Shown piece by piece: positions 25,408-32,304 of a stretch of DNA of 37,506 nt; position 1 is the first letter of the stretch; each line of letters starts with the position of its first letter. A program made the position numbers and the translations under genes. Source of the DNA: Candidatus Wolfebacteria bacterium (lineage in GTDB: Bacteria; Patescibacteriota; Minisyncoccia; UBA6257; UBA9933); the NCBI GenBank assembly GCA_016214005.1, contig JACRPK010000022.1, positions 1 through 37,506 of the forward strand. The letters run 5' to 3'. The notes under the pieces are model-generated. The model was given only the letters and a program-made list of their open reading frames with translations, did no database searches and had not been told where the DNA came from.

Positions 25408-25413
25408 TTAAAA

Positions 25414-25548
25414 ATGTCGTTAACTTATAATCCTAAAAAAAGAAAAAGGCGAAGGACGCACGGATTTTTGAAAAGGATGCGCAAGCCGGGCGGCAGAAAT
25501 GTTGTGCGCAGAAGAAGAGCGAAGGGAAGGAAAAAACTTACCGCTTAA
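25414..25548 (+). CDS. rpmH: 50S ribosomal protein bL34 (absent from the ORF track)
   Basis: ATG 25414 to TAA 25548 encodes 44 residues, [44 protein letters not shown], a full bL34 with the TYxPKKRKRxxxHGFxxRM core. It was too short for the supplied track. bL34 is the universal partner of rnpA, which follows 17 nt later. In many bacteria dnaA lies just upstream of rpmH, but here glmS does. Confidence 0.95.
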   Translation: MSLTYNPKKRKRRRTHGFLKRMRKPGGRNVVRRRRAKGRKKLTA

Positions 25549-25565
25549 TAATTTATTAAGGTCTT

Positions 25566-25889
25566 ATGTTGGCTAAAAAATTTCGGCTTCAAATCCAGAA
25601 TTGGCTTAATGACAGAAATAAAAAAATTTTTAGCCGAAAAAGCGAATTTTTTATTATTAAATCTTCTTCCAATAATCTTGGTTTTAGCCGGTTTGGCGTG
25701 ATTATCAGCAAAAAAGTTTCTAAATCAGCTGTTCGGCGGAATAAAATTAAGAGAATTATTTTTAATTTTATCCGGTTGAATAAATTGCATGAAATCGGAG
25801 GAAAAGATGCGGCGATAACGGTTTTGCCGGCTGCCGGACAATTGGAAAAAACAGAACTTGAAACTAATTTGAAACGATTATTAATATGA
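25566..25889 (+). CDS. rnpA: Ribonuclease P protein component
   Basis: The 107-aa basic protein contains the RnpA signature RRNKIKRIIFNFIR preceded by SRFGVIISKKVSKSAV. It binds the RNase P RNA and helps cleave tRNA 5' leaders. The first residues, MLAKKFRLQIQNWLN, are unusual compared with the common RLRxxxDF start but occupy the same place. Its stop TGA overlaps the yidC ATG (ATGA), giving translational coupling. Confidence 0.93.
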   Translation: MLAKKFRLQIQNWLNDRNKKIFSRKSEFFIIKSSSNNLGFSRFGVIISKKVSKSAVRRNKIKRIIFNFIRLNKLHEIGGKDAAITVLPAAGQLEKTELETNLKRLLI

Positions 25890-26608
25890 TTAAAGAAATT
25901 TTCAACGATTTTTTTTATCAACCGCTATTTAGCGCTTTGATTTTTTTGCGCGATAATATTCCCGGTCATGATTTGGGGATAGCCATTATTACTTTAACGA
26001 TTTTAATTAGGATTATTTTGTTGCCTTTATTTTATAAAGGCGCTAAAGACGCGGCGATAATGCAACGTTTGGCGCCGAAAATCAAAGAAATTCAAAAAAC
26101 CCACAAAGATGACAGAGAAAAACAAGCCAAAGCGATGATGGATTTATATCGAGAGCACAGAGTAAACCCGCTTTCTCAATTTTTGATTATCTTGATACAA
26201 CTTCCGGTTTTGATCGCTCTTTATTGGGTTTTTTTGAATGGTATCAAAGAAATTCCGGATATTAATTATTTTTTTCTTGGATCAATTGATCTGGGAAAAA
26301 GTAATTTAGCGATTGTGATTTTGGCGGCCTTAGCGCAATATTTTCAAGGAAAATTGGCTTTGCCAAAAACTCAAAGCGCTAAAAAGGGAGAAGAACTTTC
26401 GACAGCTGAAATAATGGGCAAGCAAATGGTTTTTATCGGCCCGATTTTGACAATCGCGTTTTTGGGATATTTACCTTCGGCGGTTGGACTTTATTGGTTG
26501 ACAACGTCTTTTTTTTCAGTTATTCAACAAATATGGATTAATAAGCAATTAAGAAATGCCGATGAAAAAAAGTTGATTGAAATGGACAAAAAGTTGCATA
26601 ATAAATGA
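25886..26608 (+). CDS. yidC: Membrane protein insertase YidC/Oxa1
   Basis: The 240-aa protein is the short, Gram-positive/CPR form without a large periplasmic domain. Helices: GIAIITLTILIRIILLPLFY with the conserved Arg in the hydrophilic groove, FLIILIQLPVLIALYWVFLNGI, NLAIVILAALAQYFQGKLALP and MVFIGPILTIAFLGYLPSAVGLYWLTTSFFSVIQQIWI, separated by the cytoplasmic hairpin APKIKEIQKTHKDDREKQAKAMMDLYREHRVNP. It inserts membrane proteins with or without Sec. No lipobox is seen at the N-terminus. Confidence 0.95.
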   Translation: MIKEIFNDFFYQPLFSALIFLRDNIPGHDLGIAIITLTILIRIILLPLFYKGAKDAAIMQRLAPKIKEIQKTHKDDREKQAKAMMDLYREHRVNPLSQFLIILIQLPVLIALYWVFLNGIKEIPDINYFFLGSIDLGKSNLAIVILAALAQYFQGKLALPKTQSAKKGEELSTAEIMGKQMVFIGPILTIAFLGYLPSAVGLYWLTTSFFSVIQQIWINKQLRNADEKKLIEMDKKLHNK

Positions 26609-26609
26609 T

Positions 26610-27038
26610 ATGGAAAATTTTGAACAAAAAATTAAACAATTAATTGAGATGATGGGTTTTGGAGATTTTTCCGTGAATCAATCCGCTGAAAATGGCAGGT
26701 TTTCTATTTTTATAAACGATGATTTAATATCTGAAAAAAATTTGCCCAATATGGTAAATAATTTTGAGTGCGTTTTGAAATTAATGGCTCAAAAAAATGG
26801 GATTGAATCTATTTTTATAGATGTTAATAATTATCGCAAAAAACGCGAAGGCTTGATTTTAGATTTGGCGCGCGCCACAGCCAGAAGAGCGGTTGTTGAG
26901 AAAAAAGAAATGCCGCTTCCGGCAATGAACGCCTATGAAAGGCGATTAGTCCACACTGAACTTTCAAAGCATCCAGATATTAAAACCGACAGCGTCGGAG
27001 AGGGAAAGGAAAGATATATTGTAATAAAGCCGATTTAA
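26610..27038 (+). CDS. khpB: KhpB/Jag-type RNA-binding protein (KH-R3H)
   Basis: The start is ATG 26610 (MENFEQKIKQ), 1 nt after the yidC stop; the longer track ORF starts inside yidC. The 142-aa protein has a KH-like domain (residues about 40-85, ending IFIDVNNYRKKREGLILDLARATARRAV) and an R3H domain with ERRLVHTELSKHPDIKTDSVGEGKERYIVIKP. The N-terminal Jag-N domain is absent, so it is a compact version. In Firmicutes KhpA/KhpB bind many RNAs and affect cell division. It converges with the exonuclease gene, overlapping it by 4 bp at the stop codons. Confidence 0.9.
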   Translation: MENFEQKIKQLIEMMGFGDFSVNQSAENGRFSIFINDDLISEKNLPNMVNNFECVLKLMAQKNGIESIFIDVNNYRKKREGLILDLARATARRAVVEKKEMPLPAMNAYERRLVHTELSKHPDIKTDSVGEGKERYIVIKPI

Positions 27039-27922
27039 ATTCTGTTTATTAGGCTTTTAAATCCGAAATTTTCAAAATAAGCTGTTAATTTTTCTTTATT
27101 AAATTCGGCATAAGCCAATTCTTCAAGATTATTTATCTCAAGCGGAGCGTCGCGTCGAATGGTGGCGAGTTTTTTTGAAAAAAGCGCGATTTCTTGGTTT
27201 TCGAAAATTTTCGCATATTGTTTTTCAGCGCCCCCTTTTTCTAAAAAGTTTTCTATCGTGCCGTATTTTTGAAGAATTTGGCCGGCGGTTTTCGGGCCAA
27301 TGCCGCTAACTCCTTTGATGTTATCCGAGGCGTCGCCAACCAAGCCCTTATAATCTATCAATTGGCCTGGAAGAATCCCATATTTATTTTTTACTTCATC
27401 TTCGTTGTAAATTATTGTGTCGCTGATGCCTTTTTTAAAAGTTTCAACAACTATTTTATTATTTTCAACAAGCTGGAGAGCATCGGCATCGCCGGTTAAA
27501 ATTATTATTTTTAAATCAGGTTCATTTTTAAATTTTTCAGCAGCGGTGCCGATTAAATCATCTCCTTCAAATCCGGGAATTTCATAAGTTTTTATGCCAA
27601 AAGCTTTAAAAATATTATGAGCTTCAATAATTTGAGAGACTAATTCATCCGGCGCTTTGGGGCGGTGGATTTTATATTCCTCATACATTTCTTTTCTGAA
27701 AGTCGGCTCCGGTCTGTCAAAAAAAGCGGCGATATAATCGGGCATGTTTCCATTGATCCCGTCAACATCTGTTTTTTTATTGGGGTGGAGAATTTTTATT
27801 AAAATGCTTGAAAGGCCATAAAGCGCTCCGCTGGGCTTTCCGTCTTTGGTAATAAAAGGCGGCAGAGCGTGAAAACAGCGGTGAATTAAAGCATTGGCGT
27901 CTATTAAAAGCAAGATTTTCAT
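27035..27922 (-). CDS. Stand-alone 5'-3' exonuclease (Pol I N-terminal/FEN type)
   Basis: I start at MKILLLIDANALIHRCFHALPP (ATG at 27922), because the extra residues of the track ORF are not family-like. The 295-aa nuclease has the metal-binding acids in LIDANAL, EGDDLIGT, LTGDADALQLV and GDASDNIKGVSGIGPKTA, the last being the helix-3-turn-helix that grips DNA. Such enzymes remove RNA primers and flaps during lagging-strand synthesis. There is no polymerase domain on this gene. It is the first minus-strand gene in the window. Confidence 0.94.
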   Translation of the reverse strand: MKILLLIDANALIHRCFHALPPFITKDGKPSGALYGLSSILIKILHPNKKTDVDGINGNMPDYIAAFFDRPEPTFRKEMYEEYKIHRPKAPDELVSQIIEAHNIFKAFGIKTYEIPGFEGDDLIGTAAEKFKNEPDLKIIILTGDADALQLVENNKIVVETFKKGISDTIIYNEDEVKNKYGILPGQLIDYKGLVGDASDNIKGVSGIGPKTAGQILQKYGTIENFLEKGGAEKQYAKIFENQEIALFSKKLATIRRDAPLEINNLEELAYAEFNKEKLTAYFENFGFKSLINRI

Positions 27923-27929
27923 AAATAGT

Positions 27930-27958
27930 ATTTTACATAACAAATAAAATAATAACAA
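27930..27958 (-). promoter_or_regulatory. Promoter of the 5'-3' exonuclease gene
   Basis: On the minus strand TTGTTA (27958-27953), a 17-nt spacer, and TAAAAT (27935-27930). The start site falls at about 27923, 1 nt before the ATG at 27922, so the mRNA is nearly leaderless. It lies back to back with the promoter of the cassette at 27965. Confidence 0.45.
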
Positions 27959-27964
27959 ATAAAA

Positions 27965-27998
27965 TTGACTGAAATTTTTAAAAGGCGTATTCTATAAT
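27965..27998 (+). promoter_or_regulatory. Promoter of the two-gene cassette
   Basis: TTGACT (27965-27970), 17 nt, TATTCT (27988-27993); a consensus TATAAT (27993-27998) overlaps with a 22-nt spacer. Unlike other units here it leaves a 5' leader of about 55 nt before the likely start GTG 28058. Confidence 0.6.
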
Positions 27999-28043
27999 TA
28001 GTAATTTAAGGAGTTCTTTAAAAATTAAATATGCAAAATGGCG

Positions 28044-28051
28044 AAAGGAGG
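28044..28051 (+). promoter_or_regulatory. Strong Shine-Dalgarno site deciding start of cassette gene 1
   Basis: AAAGGAGG ends 6 nt before GTG 28058, whereas ATG 28031 has its nearest purine run (AAGGAG) 17 nt away. The GTG is therefore the better start. Such a full SD site is rare in this window. Confidence 0.7.
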
Positions 28052-28057
28052 CGCGTC

Positions 28058-28651
28058 GTGGAAGTAGGGAAGAACCCGATAAAAAGCGGTGAGAATATAA
28101 TTGAAGAATGGGGATCAGTTATCAGAACTTTTTTCGGATGTTTCAATGGAGATATTTCAAGCGTTAAGATTCCCGAATATCTCGAAGAGTTTTCCGATGC
28201 GATTGTTATGCCTGGTGATATAACTTGCCAAAGACTTTATGAAAAAGCGCGTGAAGTATTTGGTTGTGACACTTCGGTTGATTTGATGGGGGCGAATTTT
28301 GACAGGGTGATTTCATCATCAAGACCGCGCTTGCCATATGCTGCAAGAATCCGTAAGCAAAATATACATTGTAGTTGCGGAATTTGCGGTTGTGATGTTG
28401 GAGAAACTTTAATGATTTCCGATATCACTCTCCCTGAATTTTTTCTTCTAATACTAAGGCATTATAAGGAATTCGGAAGCTTGTCTGATGAAAAAGTGGC
28501 AACGATTTGCGGCGGTTCGTATTTATCAAATGGAGGGATTCCTGTTGCGCGCTCAACGGAAAAAGGAATTTTTGTCAGCTGGACGCCTGGATTTAGAAAA
28601 TTTTCCAATAACTCTGCGCGTTTTAGAAAAGTAGTTATTAACAAATGTTGA
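28058..28651 (+). CDS. Cassette gene 1: Cys-cluster protein of unknown function, about 197 aa
   Basis: I do not recognise this protein. It has no membrane helix or signal peptide. Visible are an N-terminal helical part (GENIIEEWGSVIRTFFGCF), KAREVFGCDTSVDLMGANFDRVISSSRPRLPYAARIRKQN, and a tight cluster HCSCGICGCDVG (residues about 104-115) that could hold zinc, then SDITLPEFFLLILRHYKEFGSLSDEKVATICGG. It looks richer in G+C than its neighbours by eye, and has its own promoter. It shares a transcript and SD style with the PD-(D/E)XK-like gene 18 nt downstream, which suggests a functional pair. The alternative start ATG 28031 would add nine residues. Confidence 0.75.
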   Translation: MEVGKNPIKSGENIIEEWGSVIRTFFGCFNGDISSVKIPEYLEEFSDAIVMPGDITCQRLYEKAREVFGCDTSVDLMGANFDRVISSSRPRLPYAARIRKQNIHCSCGICGCDVGETLMISDITLPEFFLLILRHYKEFGSLSDEKVATICGGSYLSNGGIPVARSTEKGIFVSWTPGFRKFSNNSARFRKVVINKC

Positions 28652-28653
28652 CG

Positions 28654-28661
28654 AAAGGAGG
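28654..28661 (+). promoter_or_regulatory. Strong Shine-Dalgarno site of cassette gene 2
   Basis: AAAGGAGG lies 8 nt before ATG 28670, identical to the site before cassette gene 1. Two identical full SD sites in one small unit set it apart from the SD-less genes around it. Confidence 0.75.
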
Positions 28662-28669
28662 TAAAAGGT

Positions 28670-29176
28670 ATGGGGGAGAGATCTATCCATAAAAGATGGT
28701 CTAGACCGCACAGTAAGATTGGGCAGGAAGATAAGCATGATTTTCACGATAGCATTGTTGACAGGATATTTGAAAATCCTCAGTTGTTGGGAAATCATTT
28801 TCCGTATAAAAACGGAGAGATTGTTTTGAAGGTAAAAGAGCCGCATCTTCCTAATTTTTATGCTACTAAAAATCGCGGAAGTGTTATTGATATTTTGGCT
28901 GTTTGCCGGGAAAGGAATTCTATTTATATAGTGGCGATTGAAGTAAAAGTAGGATATTTTCATAGAAGACGCGGTTTTAGCCAGATTGGGAAAGCTGCTG
29001 GATATTTTAAAAGGTGTTGGAAGGAGTGGATGATTTCCTCTGGCATTGAGAAATCTAATATAGATAATATAAATAATGTTTATTTTCTCGGAATCTTAGC
29101 CGAGAGACCGAATTACCCAGAAATAAACTTTGAAAAGTGGGTAAAGTCTCCAATGAGATTTTGCCTTAACGGATAA
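28670..29176 (+). CDS. Cassette gene 2: PD-(D/E)XK nuclease-like protein, 168 aa
   Basis: The central part reads NRGSVIDILAVCRERNSIYIVAIEVKVGYFHRRRGFSQIGKAAGYFKRCW. Asp74 (VIDIL), Glu91 and Lys93 (IEVK) have the order and spacing of the PD-(D/E)XK core, on two hydrophobic strands, and Gln105 in a following helix (SQIGKAAGYF) fits the motif-IV position. Many restriction, repair and defence nucleases use this core, so a metal-dependent DNA nuclease is a reasonable inference. No second domain is present, the N-terminus is very basic with many His (IHKRWSRPHSK), and no target is implied. It is co-transcribed with the Cys-cluster gene and ends before a clear terminator. Confidence 0.7.
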   Translation: MGERSIHKRWSRPHSKIGQEDKHDFHDSIVDRIFENPQLLGNHFPYKNGEIVLKVKEPHLPNFYATKNRGSVIDILAVCRERNSIYIVAIEVKVGYFHRRRGFSQIGKAAGYFKRCWKEWMISSGIEKSNIDNINNVYFLGILAERPNYPEINFEKWVKSPMRFCLNG

Positions 29177-29182
29177 TCTATT

Positions 29183-29213
29183 GGGAGCGGCTAAACCGCT
29201 CCTTTTCATTTTT
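29183..29213 (+). terminator. Rho-independent terminator of the cassette
   Basis: GGAGCGG (29184-29190), loop CTAAA, CCGCTCC (29196-29202), then TTTTCATTTTT. This 7-bp GC-rich stem with T-tract is the strongest intrinsic terminator in the window and closes the two-gene unit. Confidence 0.88.
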
Positions 29214-29231
29214 ATAATCAAAATGTAATAT
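29203..29231 (+). promoter_or_regulatory. Candidate promoter of mutM, leaderless
   Basis: TTTTCA (29203-29208, within the terminator T-tract), 17 nt, TAATAT (29226-29231); 7 nt further is base 29238, the A of the mutM ATG. The -35 box is weak. Confidence 0.4.
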
Positions 29232-29237
29232 TTTAAT

Positions 29238-30122
29238 ATGCCTGAGCTTCCGGAGGTCCAAACAATCGTAAGAGATTTAAATAAAAAAATTATTGGCCGA
29301 AAAATTATTGGTGTTTGGTTTGACGCGCCAAAAATAATTAAATTCGTCAGCCGGCGAATGAAGCCGAAAGATTTTGAAAAACAAATTAAGGGATTAAAAA
29401 TTGAAAATGTTAAACGCCGCGGGAAAAATATTCTGATTTATTTATCGGATAATCATTTATTGCTTATTCACCAAAAGCTCACTGGCCATTTATTGGTTGG
29501 CAAGTGGCAAATTAAAAATAATAAAGTTGTTTCATTGATTGGCGGGTTATTTAATGAAAGGGTTAATAATTACATTCATTTGATTTTTTATTTTGACGAC
29601 GGCTGGCAATTAGGACTTTCAGATTTAAGAAAATTCGCTAAAGTGATTTTCGGCAAGAAAGAAGAAATTGAAAATTTGCCTGAAATTAAAAATCTCGGAC
29701 CCGAGCCGTTAGATAAAAGTTTTAAGTTTGTAGAATTTATAAAATTGATAAGGCCGAAAAAGGGGAGAATAAAGCAAGTTTTAATGGATCAGAATATAAT
29801 TGCTGGCATTGGCAATATTTATGCTGACGAGATTTTGTGGTTTGCCAAGATTTATCCTTTTAAGCCGGCCAATAAATTAAGAGATGTTGAACTTAAAAAA
29901 ATTTATTCAACAATGAAAAGCGTTTTAAAAAAATCAGTAAAGCTTCGCGGAACTTCTATAAGCGATTATCGCGACACATCAGGAAAAGTCGGAGGATACG
30001 GAAATATTAGAAAAGCATATCAACGGGAAGGTGAACCGTGCGAACATTGCGGGAATTTAATTAAGCGAGTAAAATTATTTGGAAGATCAACTCATTTTTG
30101 CCCAAAATGTCAAATAAGTTAA
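29238..30122 (+). CDS. mutM: Formamidopyrimidine-DNA glycosylase (Fpg/MutM)
   Basis: The 294-aa protein begins MPELPEVQTIVRDL, so mature Pro1 is the Schiff-base nucleophile and Glu2 the acid. It has the beta-turn lysine in IHQKLTGHLL, the H2TH segment MDQNIIAGIGNIYADEILWFAKIYP, and the C-terminal zinc finger CEHCGNLIKRVKLFGRSTHFCPKC. It removes 8-oxoguanine and other oxidised purines and nicks the strand. Compared with typical Fpg (about 270 aa) it has a small insertion around KNNKVVSLIGGLFNERVNN. The stop is 1 nt before the Gre-like gene. Confidence 0.96.
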   Translation: MPELPEVQTIVRDLNKKIIGRKIIGVWFDAPKIIKFVSRRMKPKDFEKQIKGLKIENVKRRGKNILIYLSDNHLLLIHQKLTGHLLVGKWQIKNNKVVSLIGGLFNERVNNYIHLIFYFDDGWQLGLSDLRKFAKVIFGKKEEIENLPEIKNLGPEPLDKSFKFVEFIKLIRPKKGRIKQVLMDQNIIAGIGNIYADEILWFAKIYPFKPANKLRDVELKKIYSTMKSVLKKSVKLRGTSISDYRDTSGKVGGYGNIRKAYQREGEPCEHCGNLIKRVKLFGRSTHFCPKCQIS

Positions 30123-30123
30123 A

Positions 30124-30579
30124 ATGGATAAAATTGAAATCAAAAAGAAAATAATTGAATTTGCTAAAATAGAGCTGAAAAAAAAGATAGACTTTTTAAA
30201 TAAAATCATTGATGATGAGCAGAAAGAATCAGCTTCTCATAAGGGCAGAATGGAATCCCGATATGATACTTTTAAAGAAGAAGCCCAAATGCGAAGAGAT
30301 GCTTATAAAAAACAACTTTTTGATACTCAAAATTTATTATTAATAATTAATGAGATACCGCTTAAAATTAACAAATCAATTCAAATAGGCTCAATAATTG
30401 AAACAAATGAAAAAATTTATTTTATTTCTATTGGAGTATTAGGCCCAATAAAAATCAATAAACAAGATTATGTGCTTATAAGTCCCGAATCTCCAATTGG
30501 TCAAATTCTTTTACAAAAAAAGTGTGGAGATGAATTTGAATTTAGAGGAAAAAAAATAAAAATAAAAAATATTTTCTAA
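30124..30579 (+). CDS. Gre-factor-like protein (GreA/GreB C-terminal domain)
   Basis: The 151-aa protein has a helical N-terminal part (residues 1-80, KKIDFLNKIIDDEQKESASHKGRMESRYDTFKEEAQMRRDAYKKQLFD) and a C-terminal part ending VLISPESPIGQILLQKKCGDEFEFRGKKIKI, which matches the FKBP-like C-terminal domain of GreA/GreB (SPESPIGxALLGKKxGDE). GreA proteins enter the RNA polymerase secondary channel and stimulate transcript cleavage, but the N-terminal region here is not the usual GreA hairpin with its tip acids, so the activity may differ. Coupling to mutM (1-nt gap) suggests a joint stress or repair role, by context only. Confidence 0.7.
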   Translation: MDKIEIKKKIIEFAKIELKKKIDFLNKIIDDEQKESASHKGRMESRYDTFKEEAQMRRDAYKKQLFDTQNLLLIINEIPLKINKSIQIGSIIETNEKIYFISIGVLGPIKINKQDYVLISPESPIGQILLQKKCGDEFEFRGKKIKIKNIF

Positions 30580-30622
30580 AATATTTTTAATATAAATTCA
30601 AATTAATTAAAAAACGCCGCGT

Positions 30623-30636
30623 GAGCTTGTAAGCTC
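30623..30636 (+). terminator. Small hairpin after the Gre-like gene
   Basis: GAGCT (30623-30627), loop TGTA, AGCTC (30632-30636), followed by TCATTTGAAATTTT. The stem is only 5 bp and the T-tract is interrupted, so it is a weak terminator candidate. Confidence 0.3.
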
Positions 30637-30640
30637 TCAT

Positions 30641-30668
30641 TTGAAATTTTGCGCAAACTTTGTAGAAT
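30641..30668 (+). promoter_or_regulatory. Promoter of pyrG-holA
   Basis: TTGAAA (30641-30646), a 16-nt spacer, and TAGAAT (30663-30668). A start site near 30675 leaves a leader of about 6 nt before ATG 30681, too short for a Shine-Dalgarno site. Confidence 0.5.
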
Positions 30669-30680
30669 ATATTTAGAAAT

Positions 30681-32303
30681 ATGAAATATATTTTTATTGT
30701 AGGCGGTGTAATGTCGGGAGTCGGCAAGGGAGTGGCGGCGGCTTCTATTGGCCGGATTTTGAAATCTCGCGGCTTTGAGGTGACAGCTTTAAAGATAGAT
30801 CCCTATGTTAATATTGACGCTGGCACCATGAATCCGACCGAGCATGGCGAAGTTTTCGTTTTAAACGATGGCACGGAATGCGATCAGGATATGGGCAATT
30901 ATGAAAGGTTTTTAGACTGCGAATTGTCAAAAGATAATTATATGACAACTGGCAGCGTTTATCTTTCGGTGATAAATCAAGAAAGAAATTTGGAATACGG
31001 CGGTAAATGCGTTGAAGTGGTGCCGCATATTCCTTTGGAAGTGATCGAGAGAATTGATAAGGCAATTTTAAAAAATAAAGCGCAAATTGCGGTGATTGAA
31101 ATCGGCGGCACGGTTGGCGAATACCAAAATATTTTATTTTTGGAAGCAGTCAGAATGCTCAAATTAAAAAATCCAGACAGCGTTTCATTAGTCTTGGTAA
31201 GTTATCTGCCGATTTTAAATAATGATAGCGAAATGAAAACCAAGCCGACTCAATATGCCGTTCGAGCGCTTAATTCCGCCGGGCTTCAGCCGGATATTAT
31301 TTTGGCAAGATCAGCCATTGCTCTTGATAAAAAAAGAAAAAGCAAAATTGCGTTTAATTGTAATATTCGCGAAGAAGATGTGATTTCCGCTCCGGATGTT
31401 AAAAATATTTATGAAGTGCCGGTTAATTTTGAAAAAGACAATTTAAGCGAAAATATTTTGGGAAAATTAAAATTGAAGCCAAAGAGCCGCGATTTGAAAA
31501 AATGGCGTCAATTGGCCAATTTGGTAAATTCAACGAAAAAATCCGTGAAAATCGGCATTGTTGGAAAGTATTTTGGAAGCGGCGGATTTATTCTGACGGA
31601 TTCTTACATTTCAATAATTGAGGCTGTTAAACACGCGGCGTATTATTTTAAAGTTAAGCCGGAAATTATTTGGCTTGATGCTGAGGATTACGAAAAAAAT
31701 CCAAAAAATCTTAAAGAGCTTTCAAATTGCGACGGAGTGATCATTCCCGGGGGATTTGGCAGCCGCGCAGTGGAAGGGAAAATCGCCGCGATTAAATATC
31801 TGCGCGAGAAAAAAATTTCTTTTTTGGGAATTTGTTATGGCATGCAGTTGGCGGTGGTGGAATTTGCTCGTTCGGTTGCCGGCTTAAAAGGCGCTCATAC
31901 CACTGAGGTTGAGAGCGATATCCATCATCCAATAATAGATATTTTAGCTGAACAGAAAAAGCATTTGGAAAATAAAAATTATGGCGCAACGATGCGTTTG
32001 GGATCTTATCCGGCAGCGATTAAAAATGGAACAATCGCTTACAGCGCTTATAGATCCCCGTTGGTATCCGAACGCCATCGCCATCGTTATGAAGTGAACC
32101 CCGATTATATCGAGCGGCTTGAAAAAAGCGGTCTGATATTTTCCGGTTTTTCTCCTGACAAGCGCTTGATGGAAATAATTGAGCTTCCCAAAAATAAGCA
32201 TCCGTTTTTTGTCGCCAGCCAATTTCATCCGGAATTTAAATCGCATCCATTCAAACCCCATCCGCTTTTCAGGGAATTTGTAAGAACTTCTCTTAAAAAA
32301 TAA
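30681..32303 (+). CDS. pyrG: CTP synthase
   Basis: The 540-aa enzyme aminates UTP to CTP using glutamine and ATP. The synthetase domain has the P-loop GGVMSGVGKGVAAASIG and KIDPYVNIDAGTMNPTEHGEVFVLNDGTECDQDMGNYERF. The class I glutaminase domain has the nucleophile Cys in FLGICYGMQ and the His-Glu pair in QFHPEFKSHP. Both halves are complete and length is normal. The holA ATG begins 1 nt after the stop. Confidence 0.97.
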   Translation: MKYIFIVGGVMSGVGKGVAAASIGRILKSRGFEVTALKIDPYVNIDAGTMNPTEHGEVFVLNDGTECDQDMGNYERFLDCELSKDNYMTTGSVYLSVINQERNLEYGGKCVEVVPHIPLEVIERIDKAILKNKAQIAVIEIGGTVGEYQNILFLEAVRMLKLKNPDSVSLVLVSYLPILNNDSEMKTKPTQYAVRALNSAGLQPDIILARSAIALDKKRKSKIAFNCNIREEDVISAPDVKNIYEVPVNFEKDNLSENILGKLKLKPKSRDLKKWRQLANLVNSTKKSVKIGIVGKYFGSGGFILTDSYISIIEAVKHAAYYFKVKPEIIWLDAEDYEKNPKNLKELSNCDGVIIPGGFGSRAVEGKIAAIKYLREKKISFLGICYGMQLAVVEFARSVAGLKGAHTTEVESDIHHPIIDILAEQKKHLENKNYGATMRLGSYPAAIKNGTIAYSAYRSPLVSERHRHRYEVNPDYIERLEKSGLIFSGFSPDKRLMEIIELPKNKHPFFVASQFHPEFKSHPFKPHPLFREFVRTSLKK

Positions 32304-32304
32304 A

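Noticed and set aside
25374-25413. Origin of replication at rpmH
   Set aside because: The spacer is only 40 nt, holds no DnaA box and no AT-rich unwinding region, and dnaA is absent.
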